Shown here piece by piece: positions 1 through 8,147 of a stretch of DNA of 64,000 nt. Location: the NCBI GenBank assembly GCA_963836355.1, contig CAWIJO010000002.1, positions 806,001-870,000 on the forward strand, in the 5' to 3' direction. The translations under genes were made by a program, and so were the position numbers. This stretch comes from Palsa-506 sp963836355. Lineage in GTDB: Bacteria; Actinomycetota; Actinomycetes; Streptosporangiales; Streptosporangiaceae. The notes beneath the pieces are model-generated. The model had not been told where the DNA came from and made no database searches. It saw only the letters and a program-made list of their open reading frames with translations. How positions within the stretch are numbered: position 1 is the stretch's first letter; the number at the start of each line of letters is the position of its first letter.

Positions 1-1
1 G

Positions 2-265
2 GCCGGCGAGGACGAAGACGATCATTATGTGCCGCCCCCGCCGCCGCCGCTTCCCGCCCTTGACCCGGTAGCGAAGGGGGCCTGGGCTGGGCTGTTCGGC
101 GGGCCCGCCTACTTGCTGGTCGCGACATCGGCAGGCTGGATACTGCCCGGCTGGGCAACCTTCGGTGCGGTCGCCGCATTCGTCGGCGGATTCGCCGTCC
201 TGGTCATCCGGATGGGCGACAAGCCGTCCCGCGGCTCGGGACCTGACAACGGCGCGGTCCTGTAG
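2..265 (+). CDS. C-terminus of a small membrane protein (partial)
   Basis: The reading frame is open from the left edge and ends at TAG 263-265, so the start lies outside the window. The visible 87 residues begin with an acidic stretch (GEDEDD), then a run of prolines, then two hydrophobic segments that look like membrane helices, and end in a short polar tail. Internal GTG and ATG codons exist, but the frame continues upstream of them without a stop. I recall similar acidic/proline-rich two-helix proteins beside actinobacterial glucokinase genes. Function unknown. Confidence 0.6.
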   Translation, partial: AGEDEDDHYVPPPPPPLPALDPVAKGAWAGLFGGPAYLLVATSAGWILPGWATFGAVAAFVGGFAVLVIRMGDKPSRGSGPDNGAVL

Positions 266-418
266 CAACATTTACCCGATTGCCCCGGGCCTGCCAGGCC
301 GCATAGATGAGGCTGACCGGACGGGACGCCGGGATGAGGCAGCCGGCCAGGTCTATTGGACAGGCCTTAAACGGGCCGCGCGTGGCCAGCCAGCGGGCTA
401 GGAAGGGCCTGCCCGGGC

Positions 419-1363
419 TTAGCTCCGGCGGGCCAGATCCGCGGCCCCGACCAGCCCGGCGTCAGGGCCGAGCTCGGCGAGCCTGATTTCAGCGAACGGG
501 CGGTAGGTCCGGCCGGTCAGGCTGGCCTGGAAGGCCGCCCGGGCCGGAAGGAGCAGCAGATCGCCGGCCGCGGACACGCCGCCGCCGATCACGAAGCAGC
601 CCGGATCCAGGATCGCGGCCAGATCGGCCAGCCCATGACCCAGCCAGCTGCCAATGATGTCGAAACAGCGCAGCGCCGCCGGGTCACCCTCCCGGGCGGC
701 CTGCGTGATGGCAGGCCCGGTGATTCCGTCCGGCGTACCACTGCCAAGCTGAAGCAGCCGGACGGCACCGCCGGGCGACCGCGCCGCGAACTCCCGTGCC
801 TCCGCGACCAGCGCGTTCCCGCTCGCGTACTGCTCCCAGCAGCCACGATTGCCGCAGCCGCAGAGGCGCCCTTCGGGTACCACCCGGTAGTGCCCTGGCT
901 CGCCGCCGACTCCCCACCTGCCCCGGTAGAGATGGCCGTTGACCACGATTCCCGCGCCGATGCCGGTGCCGACCGTGACCAGCACGACATGCTCGTGCCC
1001 GCGGGCGGCGCCGAAAGTGGTCTCGGCCCAGGCAGTGGCGTTCGCGTCGTTCTCGACGACCACCGGAAGCCCCACCCGGTCTTCGACCTTCTTCTTGACC
1101 GGCTCGTCCCGCCAGGCCAGGTTCGGCGCGAACAGCACCGCGGTCTTGCCTTTATCGATGAAGCCCGCTGCGCCGAGGCCGACCGCCTCGGCATGATGAT
1201 GACGCAGCAGTTCAAGTACGACGTCACTGATGACGTCCGCCGTCTGGGCCGGACTCGCCGCGGGAGTGGAGCGCTTCAGCTTCGCGACGATCCGGCCGTG
1301 CTCATCGACTACGCCAGCGGCGACCTTGGTGCCCCCGACGTCAACCCCGATCGTGAGGGCCAC
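419..1363 (-). CDS. glkA: ROK-family glucokinase
   Basis: Predicted cytoplasmic ATP:glucose 6-phosphotransferase of the ROK family, 314 aa, normal length. The N-terminal phosphate-binding motif GVDVGGTKVAAG is at residues 6-17 and VENDANATAW near 103 supplies the catalytic Asp106. The zinc-binding cysteines (C168, C170, C175 in LCGCGNRGCWEQYASG) follow His158. The usual GE-hydrophobic-GH motif reads GEPGH, a small oddity. The GTG start has AGGAG ten bases upstream and overlaps the end of the preceding gene by 23 bp, suggesting co-transcription. In Streptomyces the GlkA-type ROK kinase also mediates carbon catabolite repression; that role here is inference. Confidence 0.92.
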   Translation of the reverse strand: MALTIGVDVGGTKVAAGVVDEHGRIVAKLKRSTPAASPAQTADVISDVVLELLRHHHAEAVGLGAAGFIDKGKTAVLFAPNLAWRDEPVKKKVEDRVGLPVVVENDANATAWAETTFGAARGHEHVVLVTVGTGIGAGIVVNGHLYRGRWGVGGEPGHYRVVPEGRLCGCGNRGCWEQYASGNALVAEAREFAARSPGGAVRLLQLGSGTPDGITGPAITQAAREGDPAALRCFDIIGSWLGHGLADLAAILDPGCFVIGGGVSAAGDLLLLPARAAFQASLTGRTYRPFAEIRLAELGPDAGLVGAADLARRS

Positions 1364-1835
1364 GAGGCGGTCTCTCCTGGCTTTCTCCCGTCCCTGCTTG
1401 CTGGTTTCCGTTAGCAGCGGCCGGCCCGCCCGGACTCCCGCCTGGCCGGGTGCCCGGACCCGGGCTGCCGGGACCGGGGTTGCCCGGACCAGGCCTGGCG
1501 GTGATCAGTGCCTCGAACGCGTCCACCGCATCCCGCACGACTGTCGCGAAGATGTCACCGGCGCTGGACAGGTGCGAGCCGATGCCAGGGCCTGAGTCCT
1601 TGAACTTGCGGGCCGCCCGGCAGAGCGGACACCATTCGCACTCCGGCGGGTCACCGCCCGGCGGCTCGTTCGTGGCGCTTTCCCACACGTCGCCGCCCTC
1701 GGCGTTCGGATGGCCGAACGTCTTGCGCAGATTACCGCGCACGTCGCGGCCGAAGCCGCGGGCGCTGGCCCGGAGCAGCCATCGCTGGAAATCGCCGAGC
1801 GGATCGCCGCCCTGCTGCCGTGAATCCTGGCTCAC
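1341..1835 (-). CDS. Conserved actinobacterial protein, DUF5304-like
   Basis: 164-aa soluble protein of unknown function. The N-terminal half has a helical stretch and a compact cysteine motif, C66-x2-C69-x2-C72 (CEWCPLCRAAR), that could bind metal. It is followed by a predicted helix and a Gly/Pro-rich low-complexity tail. I recognise it as the DUF5304-type protein that often sits between an SRPBCC gene and glucokinase in Streptomyces-like genomes; this is from memory. Its GTG start shares GTGA (1832-1835) with the upstream stop codon, so translation is probably coupled, and its end overlaps the glucokinase start. Confidence 0.75.
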   Translation of the reverse strand: MSQDSRQQGGDPLGDFQRWLLRASARGFGRDVRGNLRKTFGHPNAEGGDVWESATNEPPGGDPPECEWCPLCRAARKFKDSGPGIGSHLSSAGDIFATVVRDAVDAFEALITARPGPGNPGPGSPGPGTRPGGSPGGPAAANGNQQAGTGESQERPPRGPHDRG

Positions 1836-2287
1836 GTCGCGCCTCTCCCGCTTTCGGCCCGCGTTTTAAGGCCTTTCAGCGCGGTGTCAATGATCATCTT
1901 TTCTGCTCTCCGCTTGAGCATCCCGATCATCGGGATCCGGAGCCCGATAGTGAGGTCGTAGGTGACGTCGGTGCCGCTGCCCCGGTCGGCGAGCAGGTAG
2001 CCGCCGGACAGCTCCGAGATGACGGTGCCGGGCTCAGCCGGATCGGTGGTCCAGCGGACCTGCGCGTCGCCGTCCCACTGGTAGCGGAGCACGAACCGGT
2101 CCTTGATCACGCCGGCATCCAGGGTGAACCGCACCCGGTCCGCCCGGCCATCGTCGAGCTGCCCGATTATCTCGGCGGCGCGCACCCCGTTCGCCCATTC
2201 CGGGTAGGCGGCGAAGTCCGCGATGACGGCCATCACGGATGCTCTCGGCACCGCGACGGTGATGCTCGAAGTGGTACTGTCCGCCAT
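1832..2287 (-). CDS. SRPBCC-family (polyketide cyclase/START-like) protein
   Basis: 151-aa single-domain protein with the SRPBCC helix-grip pattern: a first strand (SSITVAVPRASVMAVIADFAAYPEWANGV, with the typical F..YPEW), central strands ending in VTYDLTIGL, and a long C-terminal helix (MLKRRAEKMIIDTALKGLKTRAE). Such folds bind hydrophobic ligands; ligand unknown. The chosen ATG at 2285-2287 follows TACGCT by six bases with no clear ribosome site, so the mRNA may be leaderless. It is first in a three-gene minus-strand run with the DUF5304-like protein and glucokinase. Confidence 0.85.
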   Translation of the reverse strand: MADSTTSSITVAVPRASVMAVIADFAAYPEWANGVRAAEIIGQLDDGRADRVRFTLDAGVIKDRFVLRYQWDGDAQVRWTTDPAEPGTVISELSGGYLLADRGSGTDVTYDLTIGLRIPMIGMLKRRAEKMIIDTALKGLKTRAESGRGAT

Positions 2288-2360
2288 GCTCGGAGCGTAC
2301 CGCCAGACCGGCGCTGTATGACCAGAACGCGCTGCCGTACCGGCTGCCGGGTGGCCTGCC

Positions 2361-3128
2361 TTACCATTCCAGTACGTACGGCCGGCCGGTAGCCCGGAAA
2401 TGGCCGACGTTGACGCACTCCGTCCGCCCGATCCGCAGCCGCGCCGCCAGCGGCTGGTGCACGTGACCGAACAGCGCATAGCGCGGCTGAGTCTGCCGGA
2501 CAGCATCGAGCAGCGCCTCGCTGCCACGTTCCATCCGCTGTGCGACCGTGTCGAAGAGCAGCTCAGGGATGTCAGGCGGGATGTGCGCGCACAGCACGTC
2601 GACCGCGCCGACAGCAGCCACCTTCGCCGCGTAGGCGTCGTCGTCGATCTCATTCGGCGTCCGGTAGGGCGAACGCAGCCCGCCGCCCACGAAACCGAAC
2701 GACCAGCCGCCGAGCTCAGTCCGCTCTCCGTCGAGCACGTGCTGGCCGGGCCGCAGGTGCGCCCCCCACATGCCAGGAATATCGACGTTGCCGTAGGTCA
2801 GGTAGGACGGCACCGGCATAGCCGCGAACAGCTCCGCGTACTGCCGCGATGCCGCGGCCTCGATATGCGCGTCCGGCTCGCCGCCCAGCCCGGCCCATAG
2901 CCGCCTCGACATCGCCCGGGCAGCATCGAATCGCTGCGCCGTCCGCAGCGCGATGAAATCCCTGGCCGCCGCGGCGCCGAAGAGGTCGGGGAAAATGCCC
3001 CGCCGGTGATCGGCATAGTCGATGAAGAGCAGCAGGTCGCCCAGGCAGATGAACGCGTCAGCGCCGTCGGCGGCGGCGGCCAGCGCATCGGCCCTGCCGT
3101 GCACGTCGCTGACTACATGAACCCGCAC
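2361..3128 (-). CDS. Calcineurin-like metallophosphoesterase
   Basis: About 255-aa protein with the complete metallophosphoesterase signature: DVHGR near residue 8, GD in ICLGDLLLF, GNVD in YLTYGNVD, AH in LCAHIPP, and GHVHQP near the C-terminus. These residues hold two metal ions. The substrate cannot be told from sequence; candidates are phosphomonoesters, phosphodiesters or nucleotides. The start is ambiguous: GTG at 3126-3128 gives MRVHVVSDVHG, the usual opening of the family, while GTG at 3132-3134 adds two residues. It is divergent from the acyl-CoA ligase. Confidence 0.85.
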   Translation of the reverse strand: MRVHVVSDVHGRADALAAAADGADAFICLGDLLLFIDYADHRRGIFPDLFGAAAARDFIALRTAQRFDAARAMSRRLWAGLGGEPDAHIEAAASRQYAELFAAMPVPSYLTYGNVDIPGMWGAHLRPGQHVLDGERTELGGWSFGFVGGGLRSPYRTPNEIDDDAYAAKVAAVGAVDVLCAHIPPDIPELLFDTVAQRMERGSEALLDAVRQTQPRYALFGHVHQPLAARLRIGRTECVNVGHFRATGRPYVLEW

Positions 3129-3280
3129 CAGCACAGCCTAGGCAGCCCCGCCGCGCCAGCACAGGGCTCACCCCGCAACCGCCCCTGGGCCGGGCCTCAT
3201 CCGGCGCGGTACCGTCCATACAGGCCCAGCAGAGCGCGGCCTGCCGAGGAGGAATGTTGCGCGCCTACAATGCCCCCGCC

Positions 3281-5116
3281 ATGACGGACGTGCCTGAGTC
3301 GGCCAGCCTCACCGACGTCGTCTTCACCCGCGGCGAGAAGGAGCCGACCGCCGTCATACTGCGTAAGCGCGGCGGCTCCGGCCAGTGGCAGGACGTCACT
3401 GCCAGCGCGTTCCGCGATGAGGTGGCCGCGCTCGCCCGGGGCATCATCGGCGCCGGGATCGAGACGGGCGACCGGGTCGCGCTGATGTCACGGACGCGCT
3501 ATGAGTGGACGCTGATCGACTATGCGATCTGGACGGCGGGCGCGGTCACCGTGCCGGTCTACGAGACCTCGTCGGCAGATCAGGTCGAGTGGATACTCAG
3601 CGACTCAGGCGCGCGCGCGGTGTTCGCCGAGACGAGAGAGCACGCCAGCACCATCGACGGCCTCGGCGGCGGGCTCCCGGATCTTGACCTCGGCATCTTC
3701 CTGATCGGTGACCTCGGCGCCCTGGCGGCAGGCGGCGTGCAGGTGAACGAGGACCGGCTGAGGCAGCGCCGGACCCAGCGCAGCGCGGCCGACCTGGCGA
3801 CGATCATCTATACTTCCGGCACGACCGGGCGGCCGAAGGGCTGCGAGCTCACGCACGGTAACCTGCTCGCCGACGTGCGCAACGCCGTCGCGGGCCCGCT
3901 CCGCGACGTCTTCGAGATGACCGGCTGCTCGACCATGCTGTTCCTGCCGCTCGCGCACTCCTTTGCCCGGGTAATCCAGGTCGGCTGCCTGGAGGCGGGA
4001 GCCGTCCTAGGGCACTGGCCGGACGCCAGCACGCTGGTCCAGGGGCTGCCGGAGTTCCGGCCCACCTTCCTGCTCGCCGTGCCGCGGGTGTTCGAGAAGG
4101 TGTACAACAGCGCGCAGCAGCAAGCCTCGGCAAGCCGGGCCAGGAGCATGATCTTCGGCGCCGCGGCGGAGACTGCCGTGGCCTGGAGCCGGAGTGCTGA
4201 TCATGGCGCGGCGGGCGACGGCGGGCCGGGCGGCGCCACCGCCAGCGGCACCCCGGGCGCCACGGCCCGGCCTGGCCTGCGGCTGCGGCTCAGGCACGCG
4301 CTCTTCGACCGGCTCGTCTACACCAGGCTGCGCGCCGCGGTCGGCGGCAAGGTGCAGTACGCGGTATCCGGCGGCGCGCCACTCGGCGACCGGCTCGGCC
4401 ATTTTTTTCGCGGCGCGGGCATGACCGTCCTGGAGGGCTACGGGCTCACCGAGACTTCGGCGGCCGCCACGGTGAACAGGCCGAGCCGCAACAAGATCGG
4501 CACCGTCGGCACTCCGCTGCCGGGCGTCAGCGTCCGGATCGCCGACGACGGCGAGATCGTCATCAGCGGACCGAACGTTTTCGCCGGCTACTGGCGCAAC
4601 GCCGATGCCACCGCCGACGTGCTCGACTCCGCAGGCTGGCTGCATACCGGCGACATCGGCGAACTCGATGACGAGGGCTTCCTCCGGGTCACCGGCCGGA
4701 AGAAGGAGCTGATCGTCACCGCCGGCGGCAAGAACGTGGCGCCAGCCATGCTCGAGGACAGGCTCCGCGCGCACCCGCTGATCAGCCAGTGCATGGTGGT
4801 GGGCGACGGCCGGCCCTACATAGCCTGCCTGGTGACCATCGACTCCGACGCGCTTGCCTACTGGACGGAACGCCATGGCAAGCCGGCCACCGCCTCCGCC
4901 GCGGATCTCGCCGACGACCCGGAGCTCACCGCGGAAATCCAGGCGGCCGTCGACGATGCGAACAAGGCGGTCTCCAGGGCCGAGTCGATCCGGCGGTTCA
5001 GGATCCTCGGCTCGGATTTCACTGAGCACACCGGGCAACTCACCCCGTCGCTGAAGGTCCGCAGGACCAACGTGGCGAAGGACTTCTCCGCCGACATCGA
5101 GGCCCTGTACAGCTAG
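3281..5116 (+). CDS. fadD: Long-chain acyl-CoA ligase (AMP-forming)
   Basis: ANL-superfamily enzyme activating fatty acids with ATP and CoA, about 611 aa, typical of the FadD15 group. Visible motifs are the AMP-binding loop IIYTSGTTGRPKG, the adenine-binding GYGLTETSAA, the hinge region WLHTGDIGELDDEGFLRVTGR and the C-terminal lysine motif KELIVTAGGKNVAP. A Gly/Ala-rich insertion interrupts the middle domain (about plus 4200-4275). Two starts are possible: ATG 3254, one base after AGGAGG (too close), or ATG 3281, nine bases after TACAAT, which I prefer as a leaderless start giving MTDVPESASL. It converges with the mannosyltransferase. Confidence 0.9.
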   Translation: MTDVPESASLTDVVFTRGEKEPTAVILRKRGGSGQWQDVTASAFRDEVAALARGIIGAGIETGDRVALMSRTRYEWTLIDYAIWTAGAVTVPVYETSSADQVEWILSDSGARAVFAETREHASTIDGLGGGLPDLDLGIFLIGDLGALAAGGVQVNEDRLRQRRTQRSAADLATIIYTSGTTGRPKGCELTHGNLLADVRNAVAGPLRDVFEMTGCSTMLFLPLAHSFARVIQVGCLEAGAVLGHWPDASTLVQGLPEFRPTFLLAVPRVFEKVYNSAQQQASASRARSMIFGAAAETAVAWSRSADHGAAGDGGPGGATASGTPGATARPGLRLRLRHALFDRLVYTRLRAAVGGKVQYAVSGGAPLGDRLGHFFRGAGMTVLEGYGLTETSAAATVNRPSRNKIGTVGTPLPGVSVRIADDGEIVISGPNVFAGYWRNADATADVLDSAGWLHTGDIGELDDEGFLRVTGRKKELIVTAGGKNVAPAMLEDRLRAHPLISQCMVVGDGRPYIACLVTIDSDALAYWTERHGKPATASAADLADDPELTAEIQAAVDDANKAVSRAESIRRFRILGSDFTEHTGQLTPSLKVRRTNVAKDFSADIEALYS

Positions 5117-5152
5117 CCGGGCACCGCTAGCCGGGCACGCTAGCCGGCCAGG
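5112..5152. repeat. Three short direct repeats between convergent genes
   Basis: GCTAGCCGG occurs three times in about 40 bases (GCTAGCCGGGCAC, GCTAGCCGGGCAC, GCTAGCCGGCC), spanning the stop codons of the convergent fadD and glycosyltransferase genes. No stem-loop terminator is obvious. Confidence 0.7.
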
Positions 5153-5268
5153 ATTCGCTCCAGCCGCCGCGCGACGAGTTCCCAGCGCCATTCCCGCTCC
5201 ACCCACGCCTTGCCCTTATCCCCCATCGCCGCGGCGGCCGCCGGGTCGCCGAGCAGCTGGGTCAGCCG
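5140..5268 (-). pseudogene. Displaced C-terminal end of the GT4 glycosyltransferase
   Basis: This segment, in a different frame from 5262-6284, encodes about 42 residues beginning RLTQLLGDPAAAAAMG and ending LVARRLERILAG. That is the normal last helix pair of GT4 glycosyltransferases (RVALVEREWRW-like region before the C-terminus). Adding one base in the GC run at 5265-5276 would join it to the main frame as ...VAGRLTQLL. It has no start codon of its own. It is either a real frameshift or a one-base sequence error. Confidence 0.75.
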
Positions 5269-6284
5269 CCGGCCACCGCCGCGACATCGCCGCCGGGCAC
5301 GACGTAGCCCGATTCGCCGGGCAGGATGGCATCCGGCGCCCCACCCGAGTCGCCGCCGATGACCGGCAGGCCCGTCGCGGACGCCTCCAGGTAGACGATG
5401 CCAAGCCCCTCGACATCGAGGCCACGGCGCCGGGTGCGGCACGGCATCGCGAACACGTCCGCGGCGTCGTAGTAGGCAGGCAGCTCAGCCCAGGAAACCG
5501 GGCCGGTGAAGACGACAGAGTCAGCTACCCCCAGTCGCCCGGCCAGCCGGCCGAGCTCGCTCCGGTAAGGCCCGTCGCCGACGAAGAGCAGCACCGGACC
5601 TGGCCCGCCGCCCGCCCGCCGCGCCGTGACTCGGACCTGCGGCCAGGCACGGAGCAGGGTGTCCTGGCCCTTGCGCGGCACCATCCGGGAGACGCAGAGC
5701 ACGACCGGCCGGCCCGCCAGTTCCAGCTGGCGACGTATCGCTGCCCCGCCGGCCCCGGGCCGGAACGCCACCGTGTCCACTCCCGGCGCCAGCCGGACCA
5801 TCCGCCCGGCGGCCTGCGGAGAGAGCGCCCGGGCGAGCCGCACCCGGAAGTACTCGCCGAGATAGGTCATGACGTCGACCTGGTCGCCGATCCTGCGCAG
5901 CAGCGAGCGGGCGCCGGGCAGCGCCGCCCAGCCCGCCTCATGACCGTGCGTAAGCGCCACGATCCGCCTGGCGCCCGCCCGACGCAACGCCGGCGCCAGC
6001 AGCCCGAGCGGCGCGGCAGCGCCGAACAGCACGGTGTCGCAGTCATGGCCGGCCAGGATTCCGGCTGCCCGGCGGGAAACGGACGGCACCGGCAGCATCA
6101 GCGAGCCAGGGTGCCGGATGACCGGGAAAGGCTGCCGCGCGTCGAATCCGGCGGCGCCGTCCCAGCCGGGCGCGTAGACGGTCACCGTGCCGGCCGGCAG
6201 CCTGGTGGCGAGCGCGTGCACGAATGACTGAATCCCGCCGCGGCGCGGCGGGAAGTCGTTGGTGAGGATCAGGACCTTCGGCAT
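5262..6284 (-). CDS. GT4 glycosyltransferase (PimB-like), frameshifted at the 3' end
   Basis: 340 readable residues of a two-domain GT-B glycosyltransferase. The N-terminus LILTNDFPPRRGGIQSFVHAL is characteristic of phosphatidylinositol mannoside alpha-mannosyltransferases, which use GDP-mannose at the membrane face. The second domain has VSRMVPRKGQDTLL and the nucleotide-sugar E-x7-E motif in EGLGIVYLE. The frame stops at TGA 5262-5264, just after VPGGDVAAVAGG, while the expected last ~42 residues continue in another frame down to 5140. The ATG has GGGAG five bases upstream and a possible -10 (TAGGAT) 18 bases upstream. A PimB' or MgtA role is inferred from sequence resemblance. Confidence 0.85.
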   Translation of the reverse strand: MPKVLILTNDFPPRRGGIQSFVHALATRLPAGTVTVYAPGWDGAAGFDARQPFPVIRHPGSLMLPVPSVSRRAAGILAGHDCDTVLFGAAAPLGLLAPALRRAGARRIVALTHGHEAGWAALPGARSLLRRIGDQVDVMTYLGEYFRVRLARALSPQAAGRMVRLAPGVDTVAFRPGAGGAAIRRQLELAGRPVVLCVSRMVPRKGQDTLLRAWPQVRVTARRAGGGPGPVLLFVGDGPYRSELGRLAGRLGVADSVVFTGPVSWAELPAYYDAADVFAMPCRTRRRGLDVEGLGIVYLEASATGLPVIGGDSGGAPDAILPGESGYVVPGGDVAAVAGG

Positions 6285-6353
6285 CGCGCTCCCGTGCCGG
6301 TGATCCTATCGGCCCACCCGCCGCGGCTGGCGAGCCGGGACCGGCCAGGGATC

Positions 6354-6382
6354 CCGGGGAAGCCTGCCGCAGGCTTCCCCGG
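6354..6382 (-). terminator. Strong stem-loop terminator after the NlpC/P60 gene
   Basis: Fourteen bases (CCGGGGAAGCCTGC) are followed, after a one-base centre, by their perfect complement. The hairpin lies about 80 bases past the NlpC/P60 stop and before the glycosyltransferase start. There is no T-run, as is common in high-GC actinobacteria. Confidence 0.8.
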
Positions 6383-6459
6383 ATTGTCCCTGTCTCGCCG
6401 TCCGGGAGCGGTGTCGTTCCCGTCCGGCCGCGCCAATGTGGGGCCGTCAGGGACGCCCG

Positions 6460-7479
6460 TTAGGGCCGGACGACGCCGTCTAGCGAACTCTGGTACCAGC
6501 CGCTCAGCGCGACCTTCTCGACATTCAGCCCCGTATGCGGGGCGTCGATGAGCATGCCGTTGCCCACGAAGATCCCGACGTGGCCCTCGCCGTTGAAGAC
6601 AAGGATGTCGCCGGGCTGCATCTGGGATTCCGGTACGTGCGGCAGCGCGTCCCACTGCTCGAAGCTGGTCCGCGGGATCGACACCCCGGCGGCCGCCCAC
6701 GAGGCCATGGTCAGCCCGGAGCAGTCGTAGGAACTCGGCCCGGACGCGCCGAACACGTAAGGCTTGCCGAGCTGGGCGTAGGCGAACGCGACGGCCTTTT
6801 CTGCCTGCGTGCCGGTCGGCCCCTTGTACTGGGGCGTGCCTCCGCCGCCGCTGCCACCAGGGCCAGTGGTCTGCTGCTGCGCCGGGGTCAGCTGGGCGAG
6901 CAGCGTCTGCTGCTGCCCGATCAGCTTGGCCAGTGACTTCTTCTGGCTGGCGAGGTTATTGCGCAGGGTGACAATGGCGGTCTTGGCTCGCTTCGCGGAC
7001 TGCTGCGCGCCCTCAAGCTGGCGCGCCGCCGAGATGAACTGGCTCATCTCGGCGCTGTTGCTCGAGGACAGTTCGAGCAGGATCGATGACTGGTCGAGGA
7101 TCTGCTGCGCGTCGCCGGAGGTCAGCATCGCCGCGACCGACGTCATGTTGCCGTTCATGTAGGCCTGCGCGGCGATCCTGGCGACCTCGCCGCGCATCGA
7201 CCGGAAGCGCTTGAGGTACCTGGCCGCCTGGCCGTCCACCAGCTTCAGTCGCCGGCTGGCGGACGTCAGCTCTTGCTGAACCTGGTTGTAGCGCTGGTCG
7301 AGCTTCTCGGCCTTGGTGTTCAGCTGGCGCAGCTTTGCCTGCACCTGGCTGAGCGTCGGCTGGGGTGCCGCGCCAGCCGGCCCGGCGACTGAGCTGACCA
7401 CGCCGACTGTAAGCAGCCCGGCTGTGATGGCTGCTGCGCAGCGTTTCAGGGTGGTGCTAACGAATGGTCGCGTACCCAC
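6460..7479 (-). CDS. Secreted NlpC/P60 (C40) peptidoglycan hydrolase
   Basis: 339-aa RipA/RpfB-like cell-wall hydrolase. Residues 1-38 form a signal peptide with an AGA-AP cleavage site. Residues 45-200 form a long coiled coil that in the family restrains the enzyme. After a Gly-rich linker (205-214) the NlpC/P60 domain carries C253 (YDCSGL), H300 (GEGHVGIF) and H315 (DAPHTG). It should cleave D-Glu-meso-DAP stem peptides outside the cell. The GTG start has AAGGAG twelve bases upstream. The leader contains a c-di-AMP riboswitch, linking expression to osmotic and cell-wall signalling. Confidence 0.93.
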   Translation of the reverse strand: MGTRPFVSTTLKRCAAAITAGLLTVGVVSSVAGPAGAAPQPTLSQVQAKLRQLNTKAEKLDQRYNQVQQELTSASRRLKLVDGQAARYLKRFRSMRGEVARIAAQAYMNGNMTSVAAMLTSGDAQQILDQSSILLELSSSNSAEMSQFISAARQLEGAQQSAKRAKTAIVTLRNNLASQKKSLAKLIGQQQTLLAQLTPAQQQTTGPGGSGGGGTPQYKGPTGTQAEKAVAFAYAQLGKPYVFGASGPSSYDCSGLTMASWAAAGVSIPRTSFEQWDALPHVPESQMQPGDILVFNGEGHVGIFVGNGMLIDAPHTGLNVEKVALSGWYQSSLDGVVRP

Positions 7480-7496
7480 TTATGTGACACGCTCCT

Positions 7497-7620
7497 TCTC
7501 CCACTGACCGCTTACCGGGTGAGCTGACGGGTTCGGGCTGTGGAAGGATGCCCTACGGCCAGGACTTGGCCCTGGCCGATTCACCCCTGGAGATGCCCGG
7601 GCAGTGAGCCTGGCGATCAT
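7497..7620 (-). promoter_or_regulatory. c-di-AMP riboswitch (ydaO/yuaA type)
   Basis: Read on the minus strand, the leader of the NlpC/P60 gene holds the ydaO-family consensus blocks in order: ATCGCCAGGCTC at the 5' end, GGGGTGAATC, GTAGGGC, GCCCGAACCCGTCAGCTC and CCGGTAAGCG, ending about 20 bases before the start codon. This class binds c-di-AMP and, in actinobacteria, commonly controls resuscitation-factor and NlpC/P60 genes. Helix pairing was judged by eye. Confidence 0.85.
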
Positions 7621-7898
7621 CCGGTGGTTCCCCGGCTTCCCGGTGCGGGCGCACTGCGCCTGCACGGAAACTCGGCGGCGGCCGATCGCCGTCGCCGACC
7701 TGGCGACTGCTGAGCGATGCGGCTCGGAGCCTGACACTAGTGAAGATCAGCCGGCAGATTCAACCGAAACGCTCACTCTCGCCCGCCTTCTTGACCAATG
7801 CAAGAGAATAACGAACCCGTAACGAGACGTGATTTCGCGGGCTTGCCCGCGAACCGAGCCGGCCTGGCGGCGCAGCACGCCGTGCCACCAGGCGAATC

Positions 7899-8036
7899 CA
7901 GCCGGCCCGCGGCGCAGCCGGCCCGCGGCGCAGCCGGCCCGCGGCGCAGCCGGCCCGCGGCGCAGCCGGCCCGCGGCGCAGCCCGCGGCGCAGCCGGCCG
8001 CGGCGCAGCCGGCCCGCGGCGCAGCCGGCCCGGGCC
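7899..8036. repeat. 16-bp GC-rich tandem repeat (about 8-9 units)
   Basis: The unit CGGCCCGCGGCGCAGC is repeated head to tail. The first five copies are essentially perfect; later copies are shortened or lack one or two bases. Unit length is not a multiple of three, so it is not a coding repeat. Confidence 0.9.
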
Positions 8037-8135
8037 AGCCGTTGTCTTGGCTGGAGCAGTAGCACCCGCGGCTCGCCTCATGCCGGGTCTGCCCGGGTGG
8101 CGGCGCGCCTCGGCTGGACTGTCAGCAGCTGGTCC

Positions 8136-8147
8136 TACGGTGAACGC
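8136..8147 (+). promoter_or_regulatory. -10 box for a leaderless exonuclease mRNA
   Basis: TACGGT at 8136-8141 is followed by six bases and then the GTG start at 8148. No Shine-Dalgarno sequence fits the spacing, as expected for leaderless actinobacterial transcripts. Confidence 0.55.

Larger units (their letters stand above)
7621..8147. other. Gene-poor intergenic stretch holding a tandem repeat
   Basis: Between the riboswitch and the exonuclease gene I see no credible gene. Apparent reading frames are repetitive Ala/Gly/Pro/Arg translations of the 16-bp repeat at 7899-8036. The promoter of the riboswitch transcript should lie around 7620-7740, but no box is convincing. Confidence 0.6.

Noticed and set aside
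635..1414. Long plus-strand frame opposite the glucokinase
   Set aside because: It is the antisense shadow of the ROK gene: no ribosome site, Arg/Pro/Ala-rich translation, no domain.
4007..5206. 399-residue minus-strand frame antisense to fadD
   Set aside because: High-GC antisense open frame; no motifs, and it covers the conserved ligase sequence on the other strand.
7480..7737. 85-residue minus-strand frame upstream of the NlpC/P60 gene
   Set aside because: It overlaps the conserved riboswitch aptamer; the RNA conservation explains the sequence better than a protein does.
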